Positions 26,683 to 35,196 of a stretch of 64,000 nucleotides of DNA are shown in pieces. The notes under the pieces were generated by a model, which was not told the origin of the DNA, did no database searches, and saw only the letters and a program-made list of their open reading frames with translations. The number at the start of each line of letters is the position of its first letter. Within the stretch, counting starts at the first letter, position 1. The stretch comes from Formicincola oecophyllae. Lineage in GTDB: Bacteria; Pseudomonadota; Alphaproteobacteria; Acetobacterales; Acetobacteraceae. The position numbers were made by a program, and so were the translations under genes. The stretch spans positions 1,860,001-1,924,000 of the forward strand of contig NZ_CP038231.1 in assembly GCF_006542395.2 (NCBI RefSeq), given 5' to 3'.

Positions 26683-28026
26683 TTGGAGCCGCGCCTGGCT
26701 GGCAAGGTGAAGCTCATTTACATTGACCCGCCTTACAACACAGGCAGTGACGGTTTTAAATATAATGATGACTTCAACCATTCATCATGGTTGGTGTTCA
26801 TGAAAAACCGTCTTGAAATAGCCCAAAAGCTTTTAAAAGATGATGGCGTTATATTGGTCCATTGTGATGATCAAGAGCAGGCTTATTTAAAAGTTCTTAT
26901 GGATGAGGTGTTCGGGCGCGATAATTTTGTTGAAACCTTTATATGGAAAAATTCTGATAATGCGCCAAATTTGTCTAAAAAATCACGTAGTTCAGTAGAA
27001 TATATCCATGCTTATGAAAAGAAAATGGATAAATCTATTCCTTACATAGGTAAATTAACTGAAAATGGTGATGCTCCATTAAATCATAGAGGCAATTCAA
27101 TCAAAGAACTTACATTTCCTCAAAAATCTATAAAATTTAATATCAAAGATTGTAATGTTAAAGTTGGAAAACCTGACAGAATAGAAATAATGAATGAATT
27201 TGAGATTTTTGATGGCCTTAATGATAGAGCAGTTCGTCTTAAAGGGGATTTTGTTTGGACACAAGAAAAGTTAGAAGAGGAAATTCAGTCTGGGACCTAT
27301 TTTATTGTTAAATCAGATAAATTTGCTATCAGATTTCAACGGTTAAACACCAAGCCAATGGCGCCTGAGAAATTTATTGGCAATAATTATCTAACCAAAT
27401 CCCTTGGGATAGGTACTAATGAAGACGCAAGCAGTCATTTAAGGGAAATGAATATAAAATTCGCTTATTCCAAGCCTGAAAGTATAGTGGCTTTTTTCAT
27501 CAAGGCCATTACCAACCCAGGGGATATTGTTCTGGACTACCATCTTGGTTCGGGCACCACGGCTGCTGTGGCCCATAAAATGGGCCGGCGCTGGATTGGC
27601 ATTGAGCAGATGGACTATATCGAGAACATCACCAAGGAACGCCTCAAAAAAGTCATCGCTGGCGAGCAAGGCGGGGTTTCGGAAGCCTTGAAATGGCACG
27701 GTGGGGGCACGTTCGTTTATTTTGAACTGAAGAAATACAACCAGGAATTCTTGGAGCGCATCATGGCGGCAGATAGCTTAAGCGCTTTGAAAGCCGTGCA
27801 GGACGACATGTTCAGGAACGCCTTCCTCACCTTCTGGACTGATGCCAGGGAGTTCAGGGAAGAGCATGACTACGGCAAACTCAGTTTGGAGGAACGCAAA
27901 AAGAAGCTCATCGCCGTGTTGGACGAAAACCACTTCTACCTCAACAAGCGTGAGATGAATGACAAGCGCCACGTGGTTTCAGGGGAAGAGAAAGCCCTGA
28001 CCACACGTTTCTACGGTGAAGGCTGA
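26683..28026 (+). CDS. mod: Type III DNA modification methylase (adenine-N6), catalytic part
   Basis: The protein is open from 26527; TTG 26683 is only the first start-like codon. Codons upstream (NTVEFFDEQGALKQNLLIKG) already belong to Mod, so the true protein begins at 26270 once the repeat is in register. Catalytic motif IV DPPY lies at about 26725-26736 (IYIDPPYNTG) and the AdoMet motif follows near the C-terminus (LDYHLGSGTTAAVAHKMG). That order marks a beta-class N6-adenine methylase like EcoP15I Mod. The segment 26757-27480, where target recognition lies, is strikingly AT-rich compared with both flanks, a sign of exchange from another source. Its stop overlaps the res start (TGATG). 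Confidence 0.9.
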   Translation: MEPRLAGKVKLIYIDPPYNTGSDGFKYNDDFNHSSWLVFMKNRLEIAQKLLKDDGVILVHCDDQEQAYLKVLMDEVFGRDNFVETFIWKNSDNAPNLSKKSRSSVEYIHAYEKKMDKSIPYIGKLTENGDAPLNHRGNSIKELTFPQKSIKFNIKDCNVKVGKPDRIEIMNEFEIFDGLNDRAVRLKGDFVWTQEKLEEEIQSGTYFIVKSDKFAIRFQRLNTKPMAPEKFIGNNYLTKSLGIGTNEDASSHLREMNIKFAYSKPESIVAFFIKAITNPGDIVLDYHLGSGTTAAVAHKMGRRWIGIEQMDYIENITKERLKKVIAGEQGGVSEALKWHGGGTFVYFELKKYNQEFLERIMAADSLSALKAVQDDMFRNAFLTFWTDAREFREEHDYGKLSLEERKKKLIAVLDENHFYLNKREMNDKRHVVSGEEKALTTRFYGEG

Positions 28027-28715
28027 TGGGCAAGGCAACTGTCCTCCAACAGGATACCATCCAACAATCCCTTGAAGGGGCCCTGTTCAACCAGTTGGCC
28101 ACAGACCACGCCTACCAGGTATGGGCCCAGAATGAAGGCCAGGAACTACCCGCCTGTATAACGGACAACCTTTCGCGCACATTGCGTGATTACCAGGAAG
28201 AGGCGGTCAGGCGTTTCATTTGGTTGTTTGAGAACGACCGTGCCCAGGCCAGGCACCTGCTGTTCAACATGGCCACGGGCACTGGTAAGACCGTCACCTT
28301 GGCTGCCCTGGTGCTTTACCTTTACAGCCAAGGCTATCGGAACTTCGTGTTTTTGGTGCACCAGCTCAACATCAAGGAGCAAGCCGAAAACGTCTTGACG
28401 GTGGCCCGTGACAAATCAGGCCCCAACCCAAAATACTTGTTCAACCCCAAGGGCGTTAAAATCAATGGCCAGGCTGTGCACATTCAAAGCGGCGCAGGGT
28501 TTGTTCGCGCTGCCGCGCCCAACCCGCCAGCCATCATCAATTTCATTTTCACCACCACTTCTGGCCTTTACAACGCCCTGACTGTTGAAAGAGAAAATGA
28601 GTTGGGACTGGATGATTTCGCTCAGAACCCCACAGTTCTCCTGGCTGATGAAGCCCACCATTTGAATGTGGAAACCAGGAAAAGCGTCACTAAAAGGACA
28701 AGGAAGAATTGCTGA
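28026..28715 (+). pseudogene. res: Type III restriction enzyme, N-terminal helicase part (frameshifted)
   Basis: ATG 28026 overlaps the mod stop. The 229-residue fragment holds the translocase start: LRDYQEEAVRRFIWLFEND, Walker A NMATGTGKTVTLAALVL, the region FVFLVHQLNIKEQ, and the Walker B/DEAH motif LLADEAHHLN. After ETRKSVTK the frame changes at the A-run 28692-28695 and ends at 28713-28715. One extra A would give KKDKEELLNWE and join it to the next frame. This is either a real inactivating deletion or a sequencing error in a short A-run. Confidence 0.8.
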
Positions 28716-30949
28716 ACTGGGAAACCGCTGTTCAGAAAGCCTTTGCCAGGCGCCAAGACAACCTGTTGCTGGAGTTCACGGCCACTGTTGATTACAAAAA
28801 CCCCAACATTCTTGAGAAATACAAAAGCAAAATCATCCAGCGCTATGATTTCAAGGCGTTCAACCAAGATGGTTACAGCAAAGTGGTCAGGCCACTTTAC
28901 AATGAGGCCACCCAGGCCATTGACCAGAAACGCGCGCTCATCGTCCATGCGGTGGCGTTGAGCCAATACCGCAAGTTGCTGGCAGCCAGTTTGGGGGTGG
29001 TCCTCAATCCGGTCATCCTGGTCAAATCCACCAAAGTAAAGCAGTCAGAAGAGGACAGGAATTTTTTCAACGCCGTCATCCAGTCCATAACGCCAGAGGA
29101 CTTCAGGCCCTTGTTGAAGTTGGGGGACAGTTTGCGCAGTGCCCTCAGCAAAGCTGAAGCGTCCTCAACAACCTCTTCCCAGGGCCATCAGGAAGATTTA
29201 ACCATTGCGCAGATGTTCACCTGGCTGGCTGACGCCAAACGCCGTGGCGCCCTGGCTGGCCCCCGGGACCCAGATGGCCTGCAGCATTTCATAGCCAGCA
29301 TTAAGGAGGATTTCTCCCCTGAGAGCACGTTGGTGTACAACAGCCAGAAAAAGGACAATCCCACCCTGCTTAAAAAGCTGGATGACCCACGTAATACCAT
29401 CAGGACCATCTTTTCCGTTCAGGCCTTGAATGAAGGCTGGGATGTGTTGAGCCTTTTTGACATCATCCACTTTGACATTGCCAGCACCAAAAAGGTTTCC
29501 TTGCAGGATGTTCAGCTGATTGGTCGGGGCGCCCGGTTGTTCCCTTACGAATTGCCTAGAAAATATGACAACGCCGGCATGTTCTCCCAAGATTTCGGCA
29601 CGGACCGTTACAAACGGAAATTTGACCGCAGCCCCCAAGCCCATGAACGCATCCTTGAAACCATGTTCTACCATTTCGTCAAAACGGGAGCTTACTGGGA
29701 GGGGCTCAAAGAAGACCTGTTGGGTGAAGGGATCATCAACCGGGGCAGCGTCAAAATCACCTTGAAGCTCAAAGAGCACTTTCAAAAAAGTGAGACCTAC
29801 AGGAAAGGTTTTGTGCTCCTCAACAAACGTGTGCAGCGCACGGAAGTCACTGAAAGGGAATTGGACGCCTTTCTCCAGAAGCCCCTTGAGGTGCGCCCTT
29901 ATGAACTGCGCAGTGAAAGCCTGCATGACAGGCAGCGCGCCCAAGCCATGGAGGCTTTGGAGACAAAAAAAATAAAGCTGACGGAGGAGTTTTTCTCCAG
30001 AACGCTTTTGCGCTCTGCCCTCATGGTGGCTGAGGGGGACTTCTTCCGCCATGAGAATCTTGCGCGCCATTTGCCAGGCCTAGAAAGCGTTGATGTGTTC
30101 CTGACAAGGCACTTGCCCCGATTTGAGATCATTTACCGCCACCATCCCAACAAATCTTTTGAAGGGCTTTCCGCGCAGGAAAAGCACCATTTGCTGGTTC
30201 ATGCGGTTCTGCCCCAAATCAGAAAAGCCATGGACAGGGAAATGCCCCTCATGATGGGCAGCCGCACATTTTACCCTGTCCCCATGGAAAAGGTGTTTTC
30301 CAAGGTCAAGGACATCTGGTTGGTTGCTGACGATGGCGCCACTGGGCCTCAGGGTGAGAAATTGCCTTTCTCCTCCACGGAACGTGCGCGCAGCCAAATC
30401 AATCATTTTGATGATGAACTGCGTTGTGACCTATCCCGGGAAAGTTGGTATGCCCACAATGATAATTATGGCACTTTAGAAGAAAAACGCTTTGTCAAAT
30501 ATATTCAAAACCACATCACAAAGCTGCAAAGCAGGTTTAAGGGCTGTGAGATTTTCCTTTTGCGTAATGAGCTGGAGTATTTCGTTTACAGCTTGAAGGA
30601 TGGAAGGCGTTTCGCGCCAGATTACCTGTTATTCATCAATGATAGGGTAAACCGGCAATTTTATTTCCAATGTCTGCTGGAGGCCAAGGGGGAACATCTT
30701 TGGGAACATGATTCCTGGAAGCAAGAGGCCCTGCTGAACATCACCCATAATGCCGAAGTGGACTTGACGGCACCGCCTGGTGGTGTGGAGGTGCACGGCA
30801 AATCATTTGTGGCTTCAGCAGATTTTCTCCTTACTGTTCGTGCAGAACATTATGAAACGATCAAATGTTTGGGCGTAGCTTTCTATAATGCTGAACCTGA
30901 AAAGGAACAGGCATTCCAAACAAGCCTTGGAACCACTTTGGGTTTATGA
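28709..30949 (+). pseudogene. res: Type III restriction enzyme, remaining part (helicase domain 2 and nuclease)
   Basis: This 746-residue segment begins at TTG 28709 in the shifted frame. It contains the second RecA-like lobe (LEFTATVDYKN; FSVQALNEGWDVLSLFDIIHF; DVQLIGRGARLFPYEL, the motif VI arginines) and a C-terminal PD-(D/E)xK endonuclease (RFAPDYLLFINDR ... FQCLLEAKGEHLWEHDSWKQ). It is otherwise intact and would complete a Res subunit of about 970 residues. With mod out of frame as well, the system as sequenced should neither methylate nor cut. Confidence 0.85.
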
Positions 30950-30969
30950 CGGTTTGCGGTTGAAAACCT

Positions 30970-31707
30970 TTACGGTTGGTTTTGCCCCAAAGGGTTCTTG
31001 ATGGCGGCGTGGAGGGCGCTGGGGGATAGGGGAAGGCAGGTGATGTGAGGCAAGCGGGGCAGCGGTGCCCCACCACTCATGCCCGTTTCCGCCACGTTTC
31101 CAGCAAGCGTGCTTTCCGCTTCATTCAGCGCTGACCCCTGGTCCCCAGGTGTGATGGACTGGCTGGCGGCGCTGCCCTGCTGGGGCTCGGCTTCTGGGCA
31201 GCTTGGCTGGAACCTTGTGTTTCGTTCAAAGAACAGGCCCCAGCCCATGATGTCACAGCTTTCAGCGCCAACATAGAAACGCGCCAGGAGGGCTTTGCGC
31301 CCCCCCTCAACCCCTTTGCCTGGCACCAGGGCTGCCTGCGGCATGGCGAAGCTGGTTGAGACCTCAAAAGGCAGGATGGGCGGGAAAAGCGCACTGCGCA
31401 GGCAGAGGAAGGTTTTCTCAGCGAAAAAGCCCTTCTCCCCCATCGCCTGGCTCATGAAGCAAGGGTTGGCCTCTGGCAGGCCTTGGCAGGACCATTCATC
31501 AAGCGTCTTCTCAGGCAACCAGAAGCTGCACCCTTCCTGCAACGCTTCGAAAATGAGGTAGGCATGGCGCCTTGCCTTAGTTGAGGCATTCCAGATGGTG
31601 AGGTCCAGCGGGGTGGCCAAGCGCGCGGCCTGCCCCAGCCCCTGCCTGCTGCCAGCCAGCAGGGCGGTGGCGCCCAAGGTGGGTTGGAGAATAAAGCGTG
31701 TGTTCAT
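30970..31707 (-). CDS. Hypothetical protein
   Basis: The 245-residue protein starts at ATG 31707, preceded by GGGGG about nine bases upstream. It is soluble and Cys-containing (GCSFWLPE, WSCQGL, NPCFMSQ, FLCLRSALFP, ESCDIMGWG). The first 170 residues look folded and the rest is low-complexity. I recognise no family. It lies convergently 20 bases from res, and 200 bases below the AlbA_2-domain gene on the same strand. Confidence 0.5.
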   Translation of the reverse strand: MNTRFILQPTLGATALLAGSRQGLGQAARLATPLDLTIWNASTKARRHAYLIFEALQEGCSFWLPEKTLDEWSCQGLPEANPCFMSQAMGEKGFFAEKTFLCLRSALFPPILPFEVSTSFAMPQAALVPGKGVEGGRKALLARFYVGAESCDIMGWGLFFERNTRFQPSCPEAEPQQGSAASQSITPGDQGSALNEAESTLAGNVAETGMSGGAPLPRLPHITCLPLSPSALHAAIKNPLGQNQP

Positions 31708-31905
31708 AAAACCCCCAAACCTTTTCCAGTCGCCCTGCCGTGCCGCACCCGCTGGGCCTTTGGCCAGGGCGTGGCTGGGAGCAAGGTTAGCGCATGGTGA
31801 TTGCGTTGCCCATCTGCGTTGCCTGACAGCATGGCCTCATAGTGCCGAACAAAGCCCAACAGATTTACCAAGGGATGGCCTGTGCAGATTGCTTAGAAGG
31901 TTGGT

Positions 31906-33189
31906 TCAGTTGTTGGAGATGAAAGCGATTTTCCGCGCTAGGCGCCGGCACTCCCGCCCAAGCAGGCGCGCCTTGGCCAGAAGCCCCTCCTGTGTGGTGC
32001 TACCCACTGGCAGGGAGCGGGCTTGACTGTGCAGTTCCTTGAGCGCGCGCCGGGCCTCCTTGATGTCGCGCACGGTTTGCTGGGTGTAGAATAACCGCAT
32101 TGTCGTCAGCGCGCTGTTGAGGGAGCCAACGCGGATCTCCGCCAAGGGGAAGTCCTGCCCGTACTGGGCGCTGTCCACCCCCATGGGGGCCAAGGCCAGC
32201 GAAAGCGCTGATGAATGCGTTGGCGGCATCATCTCAGGCGTGTGGAACAGAAGCGCCTTGCCGCGCTGGCGCAGCACAGCTGGCTGCTGGGTGGGGGCGC
32301 CTGCCGCGCTTTTCAGGTGCCATTCAGGGCTTGGCGCTAGTTCCAGGCGGCTGCAATGGATGTTCTCCACAATGGCGTAGACATGCTGCCCCATGCCGCG
32401 CCCGCCATTGGCCACCTCCAGCGTGAAGGGCAGGGGCGAGGAGCGGCCGCGCATACGTTTGAGGCCCTTGCGGTCGCGCTCCAGCCCCAGTTGGAAGGAG
32501 GCGCGCGGCAGGAGGCCGAACATGCCGCGCAGCATTTCTGGCTGGGCATCGATGAAGGATTCGCCAGCGCGCACATAGTAGCGCCTGTCCACCTCGCTGC
32601 GGTAAGGGACATTAGGCCCCGGCGGGATAAGGCTGATGACCATGCCGCGCTCACGCACCCTGCCGTCCCTGCCTGTGAAAGCGTACTGGAAGGGAAGGTT
32701 CTCCACAGCGCTGGCGGCGGGGAACACCGCTTTGGAGAGGTGCGAGTTCAATAATTCAGCATAGCGCGCAGCGTTGGCTGCCCCCAGGGGGCCTTCAAGG
32801 CTCATGGCGGGTTCGCCGTTGCGGTGGGTGCGCTTTTCCGAATGCCCGTCAGAGGTGCGGAAGCAATCCTGCAGGCGCTGAGCGGGGGAGCGGAGGTCGC
32901 CTTCAGGGCCGAAGTTCTTCGGGTCGATCAAGCCCCACACTAAAATACCGCCAGCACTGTTGCTGAAGCCAGAAAGGGCCTTGCTGTAGTTCTTCATGCT
33001 GTTGCGCTGCAGCGTGAAAGGTGGCCTGGGGCGGTTGGTCAGCACCATTTCTTTGAAGTCCAGGTACATGTCCTCCTGCAAGCCATTTTCCAGGATGTCG
33101 CGCACAACGGCCTGCAGCCTGGCTTGGCGCACTTCTGCGTCATCCATCTGGGCGGCTTCCTGAACGCGCCTGAGCATGGGCTGAACCAT
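31906..33189 (-). CDS. AlbA_2 (Schlafen-type) domain protein
   Basis: The 427-residue protein starts at ATG 33189 (GGGGGT upstream). Residues about 40-220 form an AlbA_2 domain: EDMYLDFKEMV (the family's E-x-x-x-D/E-F-K start), KALSGFSNSAGGILVWGLID (the helix-strand with the Gly loop), then DRRYYVRAGESFIDA. AlbA_2 domains bind nucleic acid or nucleotide and occur in regulators and defence proteins. The usual C-terminal HATPase-like or winged-helix partner is not evident; the second half has a Gly-rich segment (EVANGGRGMGQHVYAIV) and a basic coiled-coil end (LLAKARLLGRECRRLARK). It sits 125 bases below the RadC-like gene. Confidence 0.7.
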   Translation of the reverse strand: MVQPMLRRVQEAAQMDDAEVRQARLQAVVRDILENGLQEDMYLDFKEMVLTNRPRPPFTLQRNSMKNYSKALSGFSNSAGGILVWGLIDPKNFGPEGDLRSPAQRLQDCFRTSDGHSEKRTHRNGEPAMSLEGPLGAANAARYAELLNSHLSKAVFPAASAVENLPFQYAFTGRDGRVRERGMVISLIPPGPNVPYRSEVDRRYYVRAGESFIDAQPEMLRGMFGLLPRASFQLGLERDRKGLKRMRGRSSPLPFTLEVANGGRGMGQHVYAIVENIHCSRLELAPSPEWHLKSAAGAPTQQPAVLRQRGKALLFHTPEMMPPTHSSALSLALAPMGVDSAQYGQDFPLAEIRVGSLNSALTTMRLFYTQQTVRDIKEARRALKELHSQARSLPVGSTTQEGLLAKARLLGRECRRLARKIAFISNN

Positions 33190-33313
33190 GGTACACCCCC
33201 TGTGTGCCGCTGTGTGTTCCTGTTGTGCCTACAGCTGCGCCGCCAAGCGCCACCGTGGCCCCTGGCGCGCCACCCCACACCGCAGACCATCGCACGCTTT
33301 CAAGGGGGGCGTG

Positions 33314-35179
33314 TCAAGCGCGGCCTGAGGGGCTGCTGCCCACAAGCGTGCCCGCCATGATGCAGTGGCAGTGGGTGGCACCCACTACGATGTGCTCCGC
33401 TAACTCCACCCCCACCAGCGCCAAAGCGTCCTGCACTTTGTCAGTCATCTGTTTGTCCATGGCAGAGGGGGTGGGATCGCCGCTGGGGTGGTTGTGCACC
33501 ACCAGAACGCTGTGCGCCTGGAGTTCCAGCGCCAGGCGCGCGATCTCACGCGGGTAGACGGGCGCTTGATTGACAGTGCCTGTTCCTGTGATGCGTTCAG
33601 CAACGCTGTGGCCATGCTGGTTGAGGAACAGCACCCTGAACTGCTCTTCCCCCAAATTGCCCATCATGACGGCTAGATGGTGGAGGAGCGCCAAAGGAGC
33701 TTGGCGCAAATCCAGCCCTTCCAGGCGGGCTGCGCTTAAACGGTGGCAGAGGGCGCGCAGCACCATCAGGTGCATGGCGGTGCCCTCCACTGGTTTGGCC
33801 TCCCCCCAGGCCCACTGCCCCTGAACGCGCAATGCCAGCGGGTCTTGTAGAAGGCAGCGCAGGCGCAAACTGGCCACAGCTTCATGGTGGGCTGTTTGGC
33901 GCCCTCCCAAGGATTGAATACGGTGCGCGCGGCTTGGGCCGGACAATGGTATGGGGCGCTTGCCTGAAGGGGGGCACTGGGCTTCCTGCAGCCCTTCTGC
34001 TCCACGGGCCCATTCTGGCGCTGCCCCAGCTGGGTAGTAGGCGCCTTCCAAACCTGCCTCCGTAGCGGTCAGGCCAGCCATGAACTCGTCAGCGTCTGGG
34101 ACGCTGTCAGCCAGCGTGAAGGGGGGTGGGCTTTCTTCTGCCCCCTCTGCCCAGTCATTTTGGCGGAGGGCGGCCTGCAGGTTGGGTGGCAACGCCACCA
34201 CGCCCCACAGGCAGCCCAAGGCCTGGCCCAACGTTTCAAGCGTTTGCCACGCCGGTTGCCCTGGGTGGAGGGTGGGCAGGCGGGCATTCCAATCCACTTT
34301 GGCCGGTTTAGCGTGTTCCGGACTGGCATGTTTCCGGCAACGCTCCGATTGGACGGGGCCATGGAGGGCAACGGCGCTTTGGTGGGCAGGCTCATCCAAA
34401 GCTGGCAAGGGCAACATGGTGTGGATAACAACCCCCAAATGAGCCAGGCCATCCCGCAAGGCCGCGCGGGCCTGGCCATGTTCGGCCGCCAACCAGGTTG
34501 GTGGTGCCAACACCACCAGCGCCGTGGCCCCCACCAGCAAGCAGCGTCTGGCCAGCAGGGGGAGAGCGCCATGCCAGCCACCGGTGAACAGGTTCTCATC
34601 AGCTAGGATGTTGTTGGCGCTGCCCAGGAAAAGCACCCTGAGAGCGCGTGTGGGGGCTGTGTTGGCAGGGCTTTTGCCAGGGCCCGGCTGATGGAGAGCT
34701 GGAGTGGTTGAGAAGGGCTGTGGCGCCGCTTGGAGATAGGCTTCCAGCCGTTCTGGCCCCTCAAGCAACCAAGGCCGCAGGGTTAGGCCAGGCGCTAAGT
34801 GGGACAAGCAAAGCGCAGGCAGCGCTAGCAGGGCGCTGGCTTTGGGGCTGGCGCCAGCAGCGGCTAGGGCTGATGGTTCCGCCCCCAGAAGCCCGGCCAA
34901 ACCTTTGAAGGCCGCCAAAAAGTGCTTGGCGGTTGCCTTGGTGTCACGCCTTGGGTGGCTGGCAAATAGCAAGGCTTCAATCAGTTCGTAATCAGCCAGC
35001 CCCTCTGGCCCGTGGCGGAGGATGCGCCCGCGCAAACGCGCCCTGTGGCCAGCCCCCGCCGCGCTGCGCGCCTTGGTTGGGGTGTGTGCGCCCTTGGTCA
35101 CGGCTTTGCCCGTTTCCTTCCCCCCTGGTGGGGCGGCAGGTGAAGCTGGCGCTGGATTGGATGTTTTGCGCGTGGCCAT
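33314..35179 (-). CDS. RadC-family protein with two MPN/JAB domains, the first degenerate
   Basis: At 621 residues it is more than twice the usual RadC length (about 220-250). Residues 44-110 match the RadC helix-hairpin-helix start (GHRARLRGRILRHGPEGLADYELIEALLF). Residues 177-260 resemble an MPN domain (RVLFLGSANNILADENLF) in which the metal site HNHPSG is replaced by LAPPTWL. After a long variable middle comes a second MPN domain (about 505-610), EEQFRVLFLNQHGH. It has a complete JAMM motif: His562, His564, Ser572, Asp575 in HNHPSGDPTPSAMD. RadC's cellular role is still unclear, and links to DNA repair are disputed. The start lies only 17 bases from the divergent uvrD start. Confidence 0.85.
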   Translation of the reverse strand: MATRKTSNPAPASPAAPPGGKETGKAVTKGAHTPTKARSAAGAGHRARLRGRILRHGPEGLADYELIEALLFASHPRRDTKATAKHFLAAFKGLAGLLGAEPSALAAAGASPKASALLALPALCLSHLAPGLTLRPWLLEGPERLEAYLQAAPQPFSTTPALHQPGPGKSPANTAPTRALRVLFLGSANNILADENLFTGGWHGALPLLARRCLLVGATALVVLAPPTWLAAEHGQARAALRDGLAHLGVVIHTMLPLPALDEPAHQSAVALHGPVQSERCRKHASPEHAKPAKVDWNARLPTLHPGQPAWQTLETLGQALGCLWGVVALPPNLQAALRQNDWAEGAEESPPPFTLADSVPDADEFMAGLTATEAGLEGAYYPAGAAPEWARGAEGLQEAQCPPSGKRPIPLSGPSRAHRIQSLGGRQTAHHEAVASLRLRCLLQDPLALRVQGQWAWGEAKPVEGTAMHLMVLRALCHRLSAARLEGLDLRQAPLALLHHLAVMMGNLGEEQFRVLFLNQHGHSVAERITGTGTVNQAPVYPREIARLALELQAHSVLVVHNHPSGDPTPSAMDKQMTDKVQDALALVGVELAEHIVVGATHCHCIMAGTLVGSSPSGRA

Positions 35180-35196
35180 CAGGCGCCCAAGGCTTT

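Noticed and set aside
34933-35196. Upstream extension of the uvrD frame to 34933
   Set aside because: It lies antisense within the RadC-like gene and has no start context; ATG 35197 has a ribosome site.
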